From Desulfobacterales bacterium (lineage in GTDB: Bacteria > Desulfobacterota > Desulfobacteria > Desulfobacterales > Desulfosalsimonadaceae), in assembly GCA_018224315.1 (NCBI GenBank), contig JAGTVF010000268.1:1-25365 (forward strand): a stretch of DNA of 25,365 nucleotides. The letters are read 5' to 3'. Made by a program: the position numbers and the translations under genes. A model generated the notes under the pieces. That model made no database searches and was not told the DNA's origin. It saw only the letters and a program-made list of their open reading frames with translations. Each line of letters begins with the position of its first letter. The first letter of the stretch is position 1. Below are positions 1-7,588 of the stretch, in pieces.

Positions 1-1
1 C

Positions 2-73
2 CGGCAGGATTATTTCCGCGATCAGCTCCGGCGCTTTGAGCAGGCCGCAGACGAAAATCGCAGATCCCGGTGA
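2..73 (+). CDS. C-terminal tail of an unidentified upstream ORF (partial)
   Basis: An open frame enters the window at base 2 and stops with TGA at 71-73. It encodes about 23 residues of charged, helix-prone sequence starting RQDYFRDQL. The stop lies 9 nt before the mlaE-like start codon, and the ribosome-binding AGG of that gene begins just after it, as expected for an operon. The fragment is too short to assign a family, and it could be a chance open frame. Confidence 0.4.
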   Translation, partial: RQDYFRDQLRRFEQAADENRRSR

Positions 74-82
74 CAGGAAAAA

Positions 83-1222
83 ATGAAGCCCAACCCGCCA
101 TTCGAAAAACCGCTTTTGGAAGTGCGACAGGATGAGGAAAACACCCTGAACGTGATCCTGCAGGGCCCGGCCGATATCTCCACAGCGCCGGCCCTGATCC
201 GGCAGCTGTCCGCATCTGTGCCCCCAAACCAAACCATCCAACAGGTCAAGGTGGATTTTGCCCGCGTCACCCGGTTGGACGATTACGGGGCCATGGTGGT
301 GCTGCGTCTTGTCCAGATACTGAAACTCAACCACGACCAGCTCAGTTTTGTCAATCTTGCCCCGGAACATGAAAAAACCCTGGCACTGGTGGATTTTGGC
401 CAGCCGGACTGCCGTATCCCGTCGCACAAATCCGGCAACCTGATCATCCGGCTCGGGGATGCCACCATTTCGGTTTTCCAGGGCGGAACCCTTTTTGTTG
501 AATTTATCGGGGCCATGGTATTTTCCCTGATGCGGGTGTTAAAGCGCCCGCAGTCTTTCCGGGCAAATGATGCCATCACCTACATGAAAACCACAGGGGT
601 GGACGCCCTGCCCGTGGTGGGGCTGATCAGTTTTCTTCTGGGACTGATCATGGCGTTTATGTCCTCGCTGCAGCTCTCCCAGTTCGGCGCCAATTTGTAT
701 GTGGCCTCTTTGGTATCTCTGGCCATGGTCTCCGAGCTGGGCCCGATCATGACCGCCATTGTGGTGGCCGGCCGGTCAGGATCGGCTTATGCCGCGGAAA
801 TCAGCACAATGAAAATTTCAGAAGAAATTGATGCCCTGGTGGTCATGGGCTTTGACCCCAACCTGTTTCTGGTCCTGCCACGGGTTGTGGCCGCCATGGT
901 GGTGGTGCCGATTCTGACCGTATTTGCCGGCATATTTGCCGTTGCCGGCGGCCTGGTCATCGGCGTGCTCATGCTCAGTTTGAGCCCGGGGGCCTATATC
1001 CAGCAATCCCTGGAGGCGCTGTCTTTGTTTGAAGTCATGTGGGGATTTTCCAAATCCGTGGTATTTGCCCTGCTCATTGCCCTGACCGGATGCTTCCGGG
1101 GTCTTCAGGCCCGTGGCGGGGCCGCGGCCGTGGGCAGTGCCGCCACTTCCGCGGTGGTGACCAGCATCTTTTTGATTATTTTGTTTGACTCGGTTTTTGC
1201 GATAATCCGCAGCTACTGGTAA
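83..1222 (+). CDS. mlaE: MlaE-type lipid ABC transporter permease with fused N-terminal STAS domain
   Basis: This is the inner-membrane permease of an Mla-type system that moves phospholipids between inner and outer membranes. Residues about 13-110 form a STAS-like (MlaB-like) domain and residues about 130-379 the MlaE/YrbE permease. The conserved permease core ELGPIMTAIVVAGRSGSAYA is at residues 218-237, followed by a KISEEIDALVVMGFDP-type segment. Several hydrophobic helices follow, and the protein ends at a Tyr-Trp after the last one. At 379 aa it is longer than the roughly 260-aa E. coli MlaE because the STAS partner is fused rather than encoded separately. The ATG at 83 has AGG at 75-77. 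The ATPase gene follows after 9 nt. The family assignment is firm; the transport direction is not deducible. Confidence 0.93.
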   Translation: MKPNPPFEKPLLEVRQDEENTLNVILQGPADISTAPALIRQLSASVPPNQTIQQVKVDFARVTRLDDYGAMVVLRLVQILKLNHDQLSFVNLAPEHEKTLALVDFGQPDCRIPSHKSGNLIIRLGDATISVFQGGTLFVEFIGAMVFSLMRVLKRPQSFRANDAITYMKTTGVDALPVVGLISFLLGLIMAFMSSLQLSQFGANLYVASLVSLAMVSELGPIMTAIVVAGRSGSAYAAEISTMKISEEIDALVVMGFDPNLFLVLPRVVAAMVVVPILTVFAGIFAVAGGLVIGVLMLSLSPGAYIQQSLEALSLFEVMWGFSKSVVFALLIALTGCFRGLQARGGAAAVGSAATSAVVTSIFLIILFDSVFAIIRSYW

Positions 1223-1231
1223 GAAAGGTTT

Positions 1232-1990
1232 ATGGGCGCAAACGACATTATACGGGTTGAAAACCTGGCCGTTGTTTACGGTGAAGACCATGTCCTGGAC
1301 GGGGTGAGCTTTACGGTGAACAAAGGCGAAATTTTTATTATCGTGGGCGGCTCCGGATCAGGCAAATCCACGCTCATGCGCCACATGACCGGCCTGGAAG
1401 CCCCTGCAGGCGGCAACATTTTTATCGGGGACACCGATATTGCCGCATCCGGTTCAAAAGATTTCTCTGCGACCCTGAAGCGCATCGGGGTGCTGTTTCA
1501 GGCCGGGGCCCTTCTGGGCTCCATGACCGTGGCGGAAAACGTGGCCCTGCCGATTTCGGAATTCTCAGGGCTGCCGGCCGAAGCCGTGGCTGCCATGGTG
1601 CAGATCAAACTTTCCCTGGTGGGCCTGGAGTGCTACGGTGAGCACCTGCCCTCGGAGATCAGCGGAGGCATGAAAAAACGCGCCGGTCTGGCCCGGGCAC
1701 TGGCCTTAAACCCGGACATTCTGTTTTTAGACGAGCCGTCAGCGGGCCTGGATCCCGTCACAGCCGCTGAAATCGACCAACTGATCCTGCATATCAACCA
1801 GACCCTGGGCACCACCATTATTATCGTGACCCATGATCTCGACAGCATCTTTGCCGTGGGTCAGCGGGCGATTATGCTGGGCAGGGAATCGGGCCATATC
1901 ATCGCCCGGGGCGCGCCCGCGGATTTGCGGGACCATGACCCCAACCCGGAAGTCAGGCGCTTTTTCACCCGCAAGCCGCCGGATACATAG
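1232..1990 (+). CDS. mlaF: MlaF-type ABC transporter ATP-binding protein
   Basis: This is the cytoplasmic ATPase that powers the MlaE-type permease. The 252-aa protein has Walker A GGSGSGKST at residues 39-47, a Q-loop at Gln90, the ABC signature SGGMKKR at 144-150, Walker B ILFLDE at 163-168 and a switch His in IVTHDLDS near residue 200. The SGGMKKR form of the signature is typical of the MlaF/TTG2A subfamily. The start ATG at 1232 lies 9 nt after the permease stop and follows an AGAAAGG-type ribosome-binding site. The order permease, ATPase, MCE protein supports the role. A 149-nt gap to the MCE gene leaves room for an extra promoter. Confidence 0.95.
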   Translation: MGANDIIRVENLAVVYGEDHVLDGVSFTVNKGEIFIIVGGSGSGKSTLMRHMTGLEAPAGGNIFIGDTDIAASGSKDFSATLKRIGVLFQAGALLGSMTVAENVALPISEFSGLPAEAVAAMVQIKLSLVGLECYGEHLPSEISGGMKKRAGLARALALNPDILFLDEPSAGLDPVTAAEIDQLILHINQTLGTTIIIVTHDLDSIFAVGQRAIMLGRESGHIIARGAPADLRDHDPNPEVRRFFTRKPPDT

Positions 1991-2139
1991 ACGGCCGCAC
2001 AACAGCAGCCCGGCTTTGGGCCGGACAATCAAGCATTGCGCACCGGGGGCAAATCCGGTATTCTGAACGAAAGATTTCAGATTTTTAAAAATTCTGTTTC
2101 CCGATTATTGTACTGCGTTATTGACAGGAAAACATCAGC

Positions 2140-3084
2140 ATGCAGTCTGTGCGGACAAAATTCTCTGTAGGCTTGTTTGTGATCATCGGCATGACAGCTG
2201 TGATCCTGGTGATCCTGTGGCTGGGCATGGCCCAGTACTTCCAGGAGGGGCACAAATACACCGCGTATTTTGACGAATCCGTGCAGGGCTTAAGCCAGGA
2301 TGCAGCCGTCAAATACCGGGGAGTCAACGTGGGCCGGGTGGAGCAGATCAATGTGGCCCCGGACGGCCGGCTCATTGAAATCGTGTTCACCCTGGACAAA
2401 ACCCTCCAGAAAACGGCCAATCTCGTGGCCCAGATCAAATCCGTGGGCATTACCGGCATCATGTTCGTGGAGCTGGAAAGACAGGCGCCGGATGAACTGG
2501 TTTCGGTCCCGGATTATAAATTTGAGCCCAAACACCCGGTGGTGGCCACCCGGCCTTCTGAAATCAAACAGCTTTTATCCGATATCAATGAGATTCTGGG
2601 AAACATCAAGCAGGTGGATATGGAAGGCATTTCGGTTCAGCTCAGCGAACTGCTGGAAAAAAGCAACCAGCTGCTCGACACCCAAAAGTGGAGCCGCCTC
2701 CGGAGTTCTGCGGAACAAAGCCTGCAAAACATCAACGGGCTGATTACCGATACCCGAAAGGCCGTCAACCAAATTGATGCAACCCTCAACACCAGCGCCG
2801 GCCGGTTTGACAGCGCGGTGGACCAGGTGGGAAAGGCCGCTAAAACCGCAGACGACCTTTTTGCCCAGGGTTCGGCAGGCCTGGATGAAGCCCAAAACCG
2901 CGTCCGAAACTATGACCGGCAGATGGCCGATATCATCGGGGAACTCCGGGAAGCTGCAACGGGTATCAACCACCTGATCCACCAGCTGGAGCGGCAGCCA
3001 TCACAGATTCTTTACGGCCGGCCCGTGCCGGAAAAGCCGGTGGCACCGGAAACCAAACCAAAGCCCCGGCCGGAAACCAGATAA
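2140..3084 (+). CDS. mlaD: MlaD-type MCE-domain lipid-binding protein
   Basis: This membrane-anchored periplasmic component binds lipid and hands it to the permease. One N-terminal transmembrane segment (residues about 8-28) is followed by an MCE domain at about 38-120, including GVNVGRVEQI and a KSVGITGIMFVEL segment. Residues about 140-290 are helical, with coiled-coil-like Gln/Asn/Leu-rich stretches of the kind that form a periplasmic tunnel in MCE proteins. The C-terminus is Pro/Lys-rich. At 314 aa it is longer than the roughly 180-aa E. coli MlaD but usual for the extended MCE proteins of other phyla. AGGAAAA stands about 10 nt upstream of the ATG. The next gene, a lipoprotein, begins 35 nt after the stop. 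Confidence 0.92.
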   Translation: MQSVRTKFSVGLFVIIGMTAVILVILWLGMAQYFQEGHKYTAYFDESVQGLSQDAAVKYRGVNVGRVEQINVAPDGRLIEIVFTLDKTLQKTANLVAQIKSVGITGIMFVELERQAPDELVSVPDYKFEPKHPVVATRPSEIKQLLSDINEILGNIKQVDMEGISVQLSELLEKSNQLLDTQKWSRLRSSAEQSLQNINGLITDTRKAVNQIDATLNTSAGRFDSAVDQVGKAAKTADDLFAQGSAGLDEAQNRVRNYDRQMADIIGELREAATGINHLIHQLERQPSQILYGRPVPEKPVAPETKPKPRPETR

Positions 3085-3096
3085 AACAAGACCTTC

Positions 3097-3123
3097 ATGG
3101 AAGAAAAGCGCTTAAAAAAATGA
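3097..3123 (+). other. Eight-codon minicistron overlapping the lipoprotein start
   Basis: ATG at 3097 opens a short frame encoding MEEKRLKK and stops with TGA at 3121-3123. This TGA overlaps the ATG (3120-3122) of the following lipoprotein gene. The lipoprotein lacks a convincing Shine-Dalgarno sequence at normal distance, since the nearest GGAAG is about 16 nt away. The overlap could therefore allow translational coupling. It may also be chance in an A-rich stretch. Confidence 0.25.
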
Positions 3124-3770
3124 AGCCAAATACCTTCTCCATACTGATGCCGGCAATCGTGGCCGCCATTTTCGCAATCATGCTTCTGCCCGGATGCGCC
3201 GGTTTCAATCAACCCCCAAAGCCCGTGGAATCCTATGTTCTTTCTTATCCTGGGCCAATGCCGGCCAATGACAAATCCAGTGCCCCGGATGCGGTGCTGG
3301 CCGTCGGGGCCTTTGACGCGGCCGAGCCCTACCGGTCCAGGCAGATGGTGTATGCCGATCATCCGTTGCGCAGAAAAAATTACACCTACCATCAATGGGC
3401 CGCAAAACCCGCAGACATGGTCCGCGACCAGATCATCAGCGACCTTGCGGCGGCGCATGCGGCAAAAAGCGTAACCCGCGCCGAAAAGGCGCTGGAGACG
3501 CCCACGCATGTGCTTGGGGCCAGTATTGAGGCATTTTACGAAGATGACACAAAAAACCCGTGGCAGGCCGTGATCAAAATCCGCACGACCCTGGCCGAAA
3601 CCCGGAGCGGGCAATCCGGCGGGCGATCTGTTATCATGACAAAAACCTATCAGGCAACACAGGATCTTTCCCAAAACAATCCCCTGGGCCTGGCCAGGGC
3701 CATGAGCACGGCCCTGGCCGAAATTTCAAACGATCTTGCAGCCGATATCCGAAAGGCCCTGGAGCGGTAA
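3120..3770 (+). CDS. ABC-type transport auxiliary lipoprotein (PqiC-like)
   Basis: This is a predicted outer-membrane-directed lipoprotein that accompanies MCE/Mla transporters. A hydrophobic signal peptide (residues 6-24) ends in a lipobox LLPGC, with the lipidated Cys at residue 26. The mature part carries a YVLSYPGP segment near residue 40, like the start of the ABC-type transport auxiliary (PqiC/LptE-like) fold. Later come the SYRSRQMVY-like strand region (residues about 76-82) and a C-terminal helix. At 216 aa it matches that family. It is the last gene of the lipid-transport operon and takes the place of the soluble MlaC found in E. coli. Its stop lies 6 bp from the stop of the convergent nitroreductase gene, leaving no room for a dedicated terminator. 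Confidence 0.8.
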   Translation: MKPNTFSILMPAIVAAIFAIMLLPGCAGFNQPPKPVESYVLSYPGPMPANDKSSAPDAVLAVGAFDAAEPYRSRQMVYADHPLRRKNYTYHQWAAKPADMVRDQIISDLAAAHAAKSVTRAEKALETPTHVLGASIEAFYEDDTKNPWQAVIKIRTTLAETRSGQSGGRSVIMTKTYQATQDLSQNNPLGLARAMSTALAEISNDLAADIRKALER

Positions 3771-3776
3771 TTTTGT

Positions 3777-4325
3777 CTAGAACGTGTTTTGCCGGCAGAA
3801 TTCTTCCACGGATTTGCGCTTTGGCGCAGAGGGCACCTTTGCGGGATATCCCATGGGAATCAGGCTTACCAGTTCATGATTTTGAGGCACATTGAGCAGT
3901 TCTGCGGCCTTGTCCTGGTCAAAAAGGCCCATGATCACCGAGCCCAGCCCCAGGCAATGGGCGGCCAGAGACAGGTTCTGGACGGCAATGCCGAGATCGA
4001 ACATAAACCAGTCCCCGAACTTGGTGGTCACCTGCTCCTTGTAATAGCCGGACTCATTTAAGCGGGCGCACAAGGCCAGCACCACCGGCGCATTGACCAG
4101 GGCCTTGCTGGCCGGGTTGGACTTGGGCACGGCTTCCTGCTGCAGCCGGGCCTTGATTTCCGGATCGGTTACCACCACCACTTCCCAGCACTGGGTATTG
4201 GCCCAGGAAGGCGCCCACCGGACAGCTTCGAGCACGGAGTTGAGCACGTCATCGGAAACGGGTTTGTCTTCGAAATTGCGGACGGTGCGTCTTTGGTAAA
4301 TGGCGTCTAATACTTCATTGCTCAT
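3777..4325 (-). CDS. Nitroreductase family protein
   Basis: This is a predicted FMN-dependent NAD(P)H oxidoreductase of the nitroreductase fold, 182 aa. The N-terminal AIYQRRTVRNFEDKPV is the classic RRSxRxF-type FMN phosphate-binding motif. A WAPSWANTQCWEVVVV segment follows near residue 40. The later LSLAAHCLGLGSVIMG and LIPMGYPA segments are also typical. The open frame extends about 68 codons further upstream, but the ATG at 4325 is preceded by a strong GGAGG and begins exactly where homology starts, so I use it. The start overlaps the ispD stop by 11 nt, indicating coupling. The physiological substrate cannot be read from sequence. Confidence 0.9.
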   Translation of the reverse strand: MSNEVLDAIYQRRTVRNFEDKPVSDDVLNSVLEAVRWAPSWANTQCWEVVVVTDPEIKARLQQEAVPKSNPASKALVNAPVVLALCARLNESGYYKEQVTTKFGDWFMFDLGIAVQNLSLAAHCLGLGSVIMGLFDQDKAAELLNVPQNHELVSLIPMGYPAKVPSAPKRKSVEEFCRQNTF

Positions 4326-5043
4326 GATCTGCCTCCGATGTTGATTGGTTTTGTAAAAGCCGGGCAGCCATTTCCAGGTCTGCCGGTGTGGTGATCTTGA
4401 TATTGCTGCGGCTGCCTTCGATGATGGCAACCGAAACACCCATGCGCTCCACAAGGGAGGCGTCATCGGTTCCGAGAAATCCGTCGGCCCCTGCTTTTTC
4501 AAAAGCCCTTTGAATGAGGCCAAAATCAAAAGCCTGGGGCGTCTGGGCCAGCCAGATCCCGTCCCGGCTCACGGTTTGAACGATCATGTTGCCGGCGCCC
4601 ACCTGCTTAAGGGTTTCTGCGGCAGGAATGCCGGCAATGCAGGCCCCGGTTTCAGCCGCCTTGTCGATACAGCCGGAAATGAGTTCAGCAGTGACAAAGG
4701 GACGCACCCCGTCATGGATCACGACAATTTTTTCAGGCCGGTCCAGGCTGTTTAACCCGCATTGCACCGAGTCCTGGCGTTTTGCGCCCCCGGCCGTGAG
4801 TTTGACGGGTTTTTGCGTTTGCACCAGGGGCAGAACCGATTGGCGGCAAAACGCAAAATCCGCGTCCGGAACCACAAGGCAGATATCGGCGATCCGGGGA
4901 TGTGCGGCAAAAACCTGCAGGGTACGCGCCAGAACGGGAATGTCTCCAAGCGCAAGAAACTGCTTGGCCACCGGCGAACACATGCGCACCCCGCGTCCGG
5001 CCGCCACGATCACAGCTGATGCCATATGCCGGGTCGCATTCAT
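4315..5043 (-). CDS. ispD: 2-C-methyl-D-erythritol 4-phosphate cytidylyltransferase
   Basis: This enzyme transfers CMP from CTP to methylerythritol phosphate in the non-mevalonate isoprenoid pathway. Sequence support comes from the nucleotide-binding start IVAAGRGVRM (residues 12-21) followed by KQFLALGDIPVL, then VVIHDGVRPFV, AAETLKQV, TPQAF, GTDDASLVE and the C-terminal SNIKITTPADLEMA. These are all IspD signatures. The length of 242 aa is usual. The start is uncertain: ATG at 5043 and an in-frame ATG at 5025 both lack a strong ribosome-binding site. It lies 16 nt after the HPr-like gene and overlaps the nitroreductase start. IspF is not fused to it or next to it here. Confidence 0.95.
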   Translation of the reverse strand: MNATRHMASAVIVAAGRGVRMCSPVAKQFLALGDIPVLARTLQVFAAHPRIADICLVVPDADFAFCRQSVLPLVQTQKPVKLTAGGAKRQDSVQCGLNSLDRPEKIVVIHDGVRPFVTAELISGCIDKAAETGACIAGIPAAETLKQVGAGNMIVQTVSRDGIWLAQTPQAFDFGLIQRAFEKAGADGFLGTDDASLVERMGVSVAIIEGSRSNIKITTPADLEMAARLLQNQSTSEADHEQ

Positions 5044-5059
5044 AAACCAATCACAAAGC

Positions 5060-6379
5060 CTATCTCAGATATTTCAGGCTTTTGGGAAGGGCAATGCCCT
5101 TTCCCATCCGGTCTTCGCCGTAATTGACCCCGGCCAGCACCTCAATATCTTTTAACGCCCGGACATCGCCCTCAAAAGTCACCTTATTGATGCCTTCCTT
5201 TTGTATCATGCCCCCGGCCCACTGAATATCGAGCACGCTGCTGGCGTCAAAGCGGTGATCATCCACCACCAGATCCACCTGCCCGCCGTAGCGCTGAACC
5301 ACCTTGGCCACAAGCAGGCTGGGCCGGCAGTGAAACCCCAGATCCTTTGGGATGGGCACCTGGATGGCGCCTTTTTCCACGTTTTCCTTTAAAATTTCCC
5401 TGGCCTCGTCCCGGCCGGAGGCAAAGTAATGGTTGACGTAATACAGGCCGTAATTGATGGTACAGTCCAGCAGGCGGTCGGGGTCCACCAGTTCACAGAG
5501 CTGCTTGCGCACCACCCGGTAGATGTTTTTATACCCCACCTCGATTAAATGCCGCTCGTAGAAATGCAGGAGCCGGCCCATGATCTGCAGAAGGTGGAAA
5601 ATGACTGAAAAATAGGAGCGAAACTGCTTCAGTCCCCGATTGCCGTATCGGAATCCGCCGTGGATCACATAGGAGTCAAACGAGGACTGCAGGTTGTGCA
5701 CCAGCATTTCAAAACGCCGGATCTCCACCTCGTTGACCTTGTCTGGCACCAGGGCCTTTAACCCGTCGCGGTCATATACCTCGTAGAATTCATAGGTGTC
5801 AAAATCATCGGCAATGGAGAGAAACTCGTTGGCCACCCGGACAATCTGGTTTCGCTGCTGGTCCTTGTCCTCATCATAAATATTGTAATCCAGCATATCA
5901 CCGGAAGACACCCCCGGAAAAATGGAAGCCGGGTATCCGCCCTCGGCCGGTTCAGCAATGCCGAGCCGGCTGGCTTCTTCCAAAATGGCCGGGGCCAGGT
6001 TGGACAAAGATCCGTTGATAAATGAAAGCACGATCTCACCGTGGGCCCGGAAATCGTCTTTGGCGTCAATGTCGTAGAACACAAGGCGGTTTAACACATG
6101 CTTCTGGGTGTATCCGGCAAGACTTAAATGCCGGACGGCCGCGGCCATCTCCCGGTAATAGTACCAGTCTGCGTTGTTTTTGGCCCCGTGAAAATCCAAA
6201 AAATCCTCAAGCAGATGGGAACTGGTAATTAGCTTGGAATAAAGGCTTTTGGTAAAAGCGCTTTCCGGCTCAGCGCAGGTGCGGATAAACATCAGGCAGC
6301 GCATGTAGTTGTGGGAATAAAACCGCACCCGCTCTCCAAAAGAAAGATCACAAAGCCCGTTGTCCACATCGATTTCCAT
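5060..6379 (-). CDS. Large protein with a C-terminal HPr-like phosphocarrier domain
   Basis: The 439-aa protein has two parts. Residues 1 to about 340 are mostly helical, rich in Tyr and His, and I do not recognise the family. Residues about 340-439 resemble HPr of the phosphotransferase system. GFHCRPS places a His at residue 350, matching the phosphorylated His15 of HPr. Ser381 falls exactly 31 residues later, where HPr has the regulatory Ser46. HPr itself is about 85-90 aa, so this is a fusion rather than a canonical HPr. The ATG at 6379 is preceded by AGGCGG. It starts 9 nt after the sufB-like stop and ends 16 nt before ispD. A regulatory phosphocarrier or sensor role is inference; no PTS enzyme I or II gene lies in the window. 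Confidence 0.72.
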   Translation of the reverse strand: MEIDVDNGLCDLSFGERVRFYSHNYMRCLMFIRTCAEPESAFTKSLYSKLITSSHLLEDFLDFHGAKNNADWYYYREMAAAVRHLSLAGYTQKHVLNRLVFYDIDAKDDFRAHGEIVLSFINGSLSNLAPAILEEASRLGIAEPAEGGYPASIFPGVSSGDMLDYNIYDEDKDQQRNQIVRVANEFLSIADDFDTYEFYEVYDRDGLKALVPDKVNEVEIRRFEMLVHNLQSSFDSYVIHGGFRYGNRGLKQFRSYFSVIFHLLQIMGRLLHFYERHLIEVGYKNIYRVVRKQLCELVDPDRLLDCTINYGLYYVNHYFASGRDEAREILKENVEKGAIQVPIPKDLGFHCRPSLLVAKVVQRYGGQVDLVVDDHRFDASSVLDIQWAGGMIQKEGINKVTFEGDVRALKDIEVLAGVNYGEDRMGKGIALPKSLKYLR

Positions 6380-6388
6380 TACATCCGC

Positions 6389-7588
6389 CTATAATGCATC
6401 ATGCTGGGTCTCGCTGACCACCTGATCGATTTCTTCGGCCAGGCCGGGGGGCAGGCCTTCGATATCCACATTTAAAAATCCCCGGACAATGGTGGAAACC
6501 GCGGTTTCCTCGTCAAGGCCCCGGGCCATGAGATACTCGATTTCCCGCTGGTCGATCTTTCCCACAGCCGCCTCGTGGGACATATCCACCCCCGGCACCC
6601 GGCCCACCAGTTCCGGAATGGCGTGCATGATCCCCTCTTTTAAAATCAACCCCTTGCATTCCAGATGGCCCTTGACCCCTTCGGCCCGGGCATCCATCTC
6701 GCCCCGTGCGATGATGGTGCCGCCCGTGGTAATGGCCCGGGAAATGATTTCCGCCCGGGCCCCGGGGTGCTCCAGGATCACCGTGGAGCCGGTATCGAGC
6801 TCGCATCCGGGCGGGGCCACCAGGATGCTGTTAAACCGGGCCACCGCATCTTTGCCCGCAAGATAGGTGACCGGGTTCATCTGCAGGGAACCCACCGGAC
6901 GCAGGGAAACATAATTGGACACCACGGTGCCGCCTTCTTCAACGTGGATGCCCGTGCGGGGCCGCACCTCAATCTGCTCGCCCCAGCGATGGATCATCGT
7001 GAAATGCAGGGTGGCGTTTTTTTTGACATAAAATTCAGAAACCCCCACATGCAGGCCGCTTCGCAGATGCTCGGCCGTGGCGCAGCCGGTGATGATATGG
7101 ATGCTGGAATTTTCTTCTGCGATCACCACATTGTGCACATGCTGGGACAGGCCTTCTTCTGAAATATAGAGACAGGACTGGACCGGCTCGGCAACCTGCG
7201 CTCCGGGAAGCGAGCGGATGAAATATCCCTCATGGGGAATATCCCGGGTCATTCGGGTATATTCGTCCTTTTCCGGCGAAACCAGGCGCCACATGTAGTC
7301 TTTTAGCCAGTCATGGGTTTGCAGGGCCTGGCTGATGCCCATGATCTCCACATCCCCGGACCCGCATCCGGAATGGAGCACCGAACAGTCCTTTTGAATA
7401 AAGGTTCCGGATCGGTTCTGCCCGGTGATGTCCACCCCCACATTGAGCCATTGCCTGGCTTCCTCGGGATCGACCCGGTCGAGCTGCTCCAGATAGGCAT
7501 GCGGGTCTGCCTGGTCCTTGTATCCGGGCTTCGGGCTGTTATTGTCCTGCCGGGTTGCTGCCTTGTTTTTAACGTCTAGCTCGCGCAT
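6389..7588 (-). CDS. sufB: SufB/SufD-type Fe-S cluster scaffold protein
   Basis: This is the scaffold component of a SUF-type iron-sulfur cluster assembly system, 399 aa. The central beta-helix segments typical of SufB/SufD are visible, including HVHNVVIAEENSSIHIITG and a VGRVPGVDMSHEAAVGKI region ending in EIEYLMARGL, the conserved C-terminal signature. A GTG at 7597 could extend it by 3 residues. The ATG at 7588 is preferred because GAGGAG ends 8 nt upstream. The start overlaps the sufC stop by 13 nt. It is the only SufB/D-like gene here, which fits two-component SufBC systems rather than the full sufBCDSE operon. SufS-like desulfurase and SufU/E are absent from the window. Confidence 0.9.
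   Translation of the reverse strand: MRELDVKNKAATRQDNNSPKPGYKDQADPHAYLEQLDRVDPEEARQWLNVGVDITGQNRSGTFIQKDCSVLHSGCGSGDVEIMGISQALQTHDWLKDYMWRLVSPEKDEYTRMTRDIPHEGYFIRSLPGAQVAEPVQSCLYISEEGLSQHVHNVVIAEENSSIHIITGCATAEHLRSGLHVGVSEFYVKKNATLHFTMIHRWGEQIEVRPRTGIHVEEGGTVVSNYVSLRPVGSLQMNPVTYLAGKDAVARFNSILVAPPGCELDTGSTVILEHPGARAEIISRAITTGGTIIARGEMDARAEGVKGHLECKGLILKEGIMHAIPELVGRVPGVDMSHEAAVGKIDQREIEYLMARGLDEETAVSTIVRGFLNVDIEGLPPGLAEEIDQVVSETQHDAL

Noticed and set aside
818..1291. Long minus-strand open frame opposite the mlaE-like gene
   Set aside because: It is a shadow of a strongly supported gene, has low-complexity His/Gly-rich translation and no family resemblance.
2005..2060. Short GC-rich inverted repeats between the mlaF- and mlaD-like genes as a terminator
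   Set aside because: The arms are only 4-5 bp with competing pairings and no T tract follows.
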